6,782 nt of DNA from Prevotella sp. UBA3208 (GTDB lineage Bacteria > Bacteroidota > Bacteroidia > Bacteroidales > Bacteroidaceae). Every line of letters starts with the position of its first letter. Positions within the stretch are counted from its first letter, which is position 1. The notes beneath the pieces were generated by a model. The model was not told the origin of the DNA. It worked only from the letters and a program-made list of their open reading frames with translations, and ran no database searches. The stretch covers positions 1 to 6,782 of the forward strand of contig DEWO01000011.1 in NCBI GenBank assembly GCA_002363695.1, written 5' to 3'. Shown here one piece after another: positions 5,689 to 6,782 of this stretch. Position numbers and translations under genes: made by a program.

Positions 5689-6150
5689 GTACTGGTTAAT
5701 ATCGATAGCCTTGGGCTTCTGGGCCTCATGGGGATGCTCTGTGCCGTTGTAGACATAGAGGTTGTTCAGCAGGGCGCGGCCGAGGGGACCCTTGGGCAGC
5801 ATACCCTTGACGGCGTGCTTCAGAATGCGCTCTACGCCGAAAGGCTTCTTGCGCAGCTCAGCAGGCGTGTTGAAACGCTGACCACCAGGATAGCCCGTAT
5901 AGCGGGTGTAAACCTTGTCGGTCTCTTTCTTACCAGTGAATACCACCTTGTCAGCATTGATGATGATGACATTGTCACCACAGTCCTGGTTAGGAGTGAA
6001 GGTGGGCTTGTACTTTCCGCGGATGATCTTGGCAACCTTTGAAGCCAGACGGCCAACCACCTGGTCGGTAGCGTCGATGACCACCCATTCCTTCTGCTCA
6101 CGAGCAGCTTCCTTTGATACGGAAACGGTCTTGTAACTTAAAGTGTTCAT
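5683..6150 (-). CDS. rplM: 50S ribosomal protein L13 (uL13)
   Basis: L13 is an early-assembly large-subunit protein that binds domain II of 23S rRNA. The 155-residue product contains WVVIDATDQVVGRLAS (22-37), the GYPGG element (86-90) and the signature region HAVKGMLPKGPLGRALLNNL (112-131) followed by YVYNGTEHPHEAQKP. It is slightly longer than E. coli L13 (142), with an extended N-terminus (MNTLSYKTVS). It is the first gene of rplM-rpsI-rpsB-tsf. The ATG follows an A/T-rich stretch containing the 13-bp palindrome AAAATTAAATTTT (6155-6167), with no Shine-Dalgarno. In E. coli L13 represses its own operon; the long leader upstream suggests control at this point here too. Confidence 0.98.
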   Translation of the reverse strand: MNTLSYKTVSVSKEAAREQKEWVVIDATDQVVGRLASKVAKIIRGKYKPTFTPNQDCGDNVIIINADKVVFTGKKETDKVYTRYTGYPGGQRFNTPAELRKKPFGVERILKHAVKGMLPKGPLGRALLNNLYVYNGTEHPHEAQKPKAIDINQYK

Positions 6151-6384
6151 TTCTAAAATTAAATTTTACTACTAAAAAACAGTTTATAATATAAATATAT
6201 GTACGCGCATAGAACCACATCCGAGGTCTAACTCCCGGCTGTTAGTCTAACGCACGCTCCCTTGGGAAACCAGTTCCCTCTGGGACTTTCGAACCAGCGA
6301 TTCACGAACCACCACGTCCGGCCAAAGACGCCGCTATTCACACCCTGATTCAGCGGGGATTCTAAGTCTCTCCCCAAATCGGAC
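6151..6384 (-). promoter_or_regulatory. Structured 5' leader of the rplM operon, candidate ribosomal-protein leader RNA
   Basis: Between the promoter at 6387-6394 and the rplM ATG lie about 230 nt that are G+C-rich for 6216-6384 and A/T-rich near the start codon. No peptide of note is encoded. Visible pairings in the minus-strand RNA are: a 5-bp closing stem at the 5' end (6384-6380 with 6320-6316, GTCCG/CGGAC); GGGGA/TCCCC (6375-6371 with 6359-6355); CCGCT/AGCGG (6356-6352 with 6335-6331), which shares two bases with the previous stem and so competes with it; a two-part hairpin at 6284-6259 (CCC, internal loop, GGGAA around CTGGT); and CTAAC/GTTAG (6245-6241 with 6232-6228). The position fits autoregulation by L13 or S9. 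I do not recognise it as a named RNA family. Confidence 0.55.
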
Positions 6385-6386
6385 TG

Positions 6387-6394
6387 CAAAGGTA
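6387..6394 (-). promoter_or_regulatory. Bacteroidetes -7 promoter element for rplM-rpsI-rpsB-tsf
   Basis: Minus-strand TACCTTTG within GTACCTTTGCA. Transcription would begin near 6380-6384, exactly at the 5' strand of the leader's closing stem. No clear -33 TTTG is present; the upstream DNA is an A-rich run and then CG-rich sequence. Confidence 0.78.
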
Positions 6395-6504
6395 CGCTTT
6401 TTCTTTTTAATATCGCGCGTGAGCGAGCGTAAAGAGTGCGAGATTTATGATTATTTAACGAAACCCTGTCGTTTCTCGGCCAAGCACCACCATCGTTGCC
6501 GTCA

Positions 6505-6529
6505 GGCAGACAATAGTCCGTTTGTCTCC
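6505..6529. other. Hairpin-forming inverted repeat
   Basis: AGACAA (6508-6513) pairs with TTGTCT (6522-6527) around an 8-nt loop. The GG at 6505-6506 and CC at 6528-6529 extend the stem across a single bulged base. No T-run follows on either strand, so it does not look like a terminator. Confidence 0.5.
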
Positions 6530-6566
6530 GCTTTGATTGCCATGGTTCTTTCTTTTTCAGTTTTCA

Positions 6567-6593
6567 GTTAGACACTTTGATTTTTAGTTAGAC
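6567..6593 (+). repeat. Paired GTTAGAC motifs, 20 bp apart
   Basis: AGTTAGACA occurs at 6566-6574 and 6586-6594 within T-rich DNA. The same heptamer appears on the minus strand twice in the rplM leader (6251-6245 and 6232-6226, 19 bp apart) and once on the plus strand in the rpsI-rpsB gap (5179-5185). I noticed none inside the genes. Confidence 0.7.
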
Positions 6594-6669
6594 ATTTGCT
6601 TGTAAGGACTTTTTACCCTTTCCCGCTTCTTGCCTTTCTGCCCTTTTTGCCTTCCTTCCGCCGCCCGCT

Positions 6670-6693
6670 TTTACGCGCTGGCCAGGGCGTAAA
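6670..6693. repeat. 24-bp near-perfect palindrome
   Basis: TTTACGC (6670-6676) and GCGTAAA (6687-6693) flank CTGGCCAG (6678-6685), itself palindromic. Only the G/G pair at 6677 and 6686 breaks the symmetry. It lies about 65-90 bp downstream of the expected start from the promoter at 6762-6769. It could be an operator for a dimeric regulator or an RNA hairpin; nothing in the sequence decides which. Confidence 0.7.
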
Positions 6694-6761
6694 TTTTCTC
6701 AGGCCGATTAGTAAATTCTCCCTCGCCGCGTGCATCCGCATCCTTCTTCCTGTTGACGGTG

Positions 6762-6769
6762 CAAAGGTA
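6762..6769 (-). promoter_or_regulatory. Leftward Bacteroidetes -7 promoter element with no obvious gene
   Basis: Minus-strand TACCTTTG within CGTACCTTTGCA, the same extended string as at the YifB-like and rplM promoters. Transcription would start near 6755-6759 and run into the gene-free stretch. The window ends 13 bp upstream, so a -33 element cannot be checked. Confidence 0.65.
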
Positions 6770-6782
6770 CGAAAATTTCAAG

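Larger units (their letters stand above)
6395..6761. other. Region without a convincing gene between two leftward promoters
   Basis: No open frame here looks like a conserved protein on either strand, and I see no tRNA, rRNA or recognised small RNA. Contents from right to left: a 24-bp near-palindrome (6670-6693), a polypyrimidine tract (about 6610-6672; purine-rich on the minus strand), paired GTTAGAC motifs (6567-6593), a hairpin (6505-6529), and a CG-rich run (6412-6428) before the rplM promoter. A leftward promoter at 6762-6769 could transcribe it as a long leader or non-coding RNA and might read into rplM. No terminator with a T-tract is visible before 6394. Confidence 0.5.

Noticed and set aside
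6281..6300. TTCGAACC (GGTTCGAA on the minus strand) resembling a tRNA T-loop in the rplM leader.
   Set aside because: The flanking bases do not form the 5-bp T-stem, and no acceptor, D or anticodon arms can be drawn around it.
6502..6543. Minus-strand 13-codon frame MAIKAETNGLLSA with A-rich DNA before its ATG, a possible leader peptide.
   Set aside because: It has no run of regulatory codons, no attenuator-like terminator after it, and its length is expected by chance.
6613..6741. Minus-strand 42-codon frame starting ATG at 6741, giving a very basic peptide (MRMHAARENLLIGLRKF and onward, Lys/Arg/Gly-rich end).
   Set aside because: Its second half is the translation of a degenerate purine-rich repeat (GGCAAAAA/GGGCAGAA-like units) and the first half crosses the 24-bp palindrome. 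There is no recognisable domain, so a protein gene is not supported, although it does follow a promoter.

Overview
The window looks like a chromosomal segment of a Bacteroidales bacterium, most likely a Prevotella-type (Prevotellaceae) organism. Three things support this. The ribosomal proteins and EF-Ts read as Bacteroidetes versions. None of the start codons I examined has a clear Shine-Dalgarno sequence, and starts are instead preceded by A-rich DNA. All four recognisable promoters carry the Bacteroidetes -7 element TAnnTTTG, here always within the longer string GTACCTTTGCA. The genus is an inference from style, not a database match.

Layout, left to right. (1) 1-656, minus strand: the N-terminal third of a YifB/ComM-type Mg-chelatase-like AAA+ protein, cut by the left edge just before its Walker A motif. 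(2) 657-747: a compact divergent promoter region whose centre is a four-copy AATTCTT heptamer array. (3) 748-3113, plus strand: a probable two-gene operon of a BASS-family (bile acid:sodium symporter-like) membrane transporter and a secreted acetyl-xylan-esterase-like (AXE1/CE7-related) hydrolase. (4) 3177-3210: a strong hairpin between convergent genes, probably a bidirectional terminator. (5) 3231-6150, minus strand: the translation operon rplM-rpsI-rpsB-tsf (L13, S9, S2, EF-Ts), read right to left. (6) 6151-6394: a roughly 230-nt G+C-rich structured 5' leader of rplM and its promoter. (7) 6395-6782: a stretch with no convincing gene. It has a second leftward promoter at its right end, a 24-bp near-palindrome, a polypyrimidine tract and short repeats.

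The protein genes are ordinary. L13, S9, S2 and EF-Ts supply the ribosome and the EF-Tu recycling factor, and the two non-coding stretches in that operon (before rplM and before rpsB) are where autoregulation by L13 and S2 would be expected. The transporter and esterase may handle an extracellular acylated substrate and its released organic acid, but the substrate cannot be read from the sequence.

The less ordinary signal is a set of short tandem repeats with periods of 7, 8 or 9 bp. They lie in a divergent promoter, inside the transporter gene, inside the esterase signal-peptide code, at gene junctions of the ribosomal operon, and as four CTAG-centred nonamers upstream of rpsB. Several have a period not divisible by three and lie in frame-sensitive places. 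I see no evidence for a defence system, mobile element, CRISPR array or other new multi-gene system.
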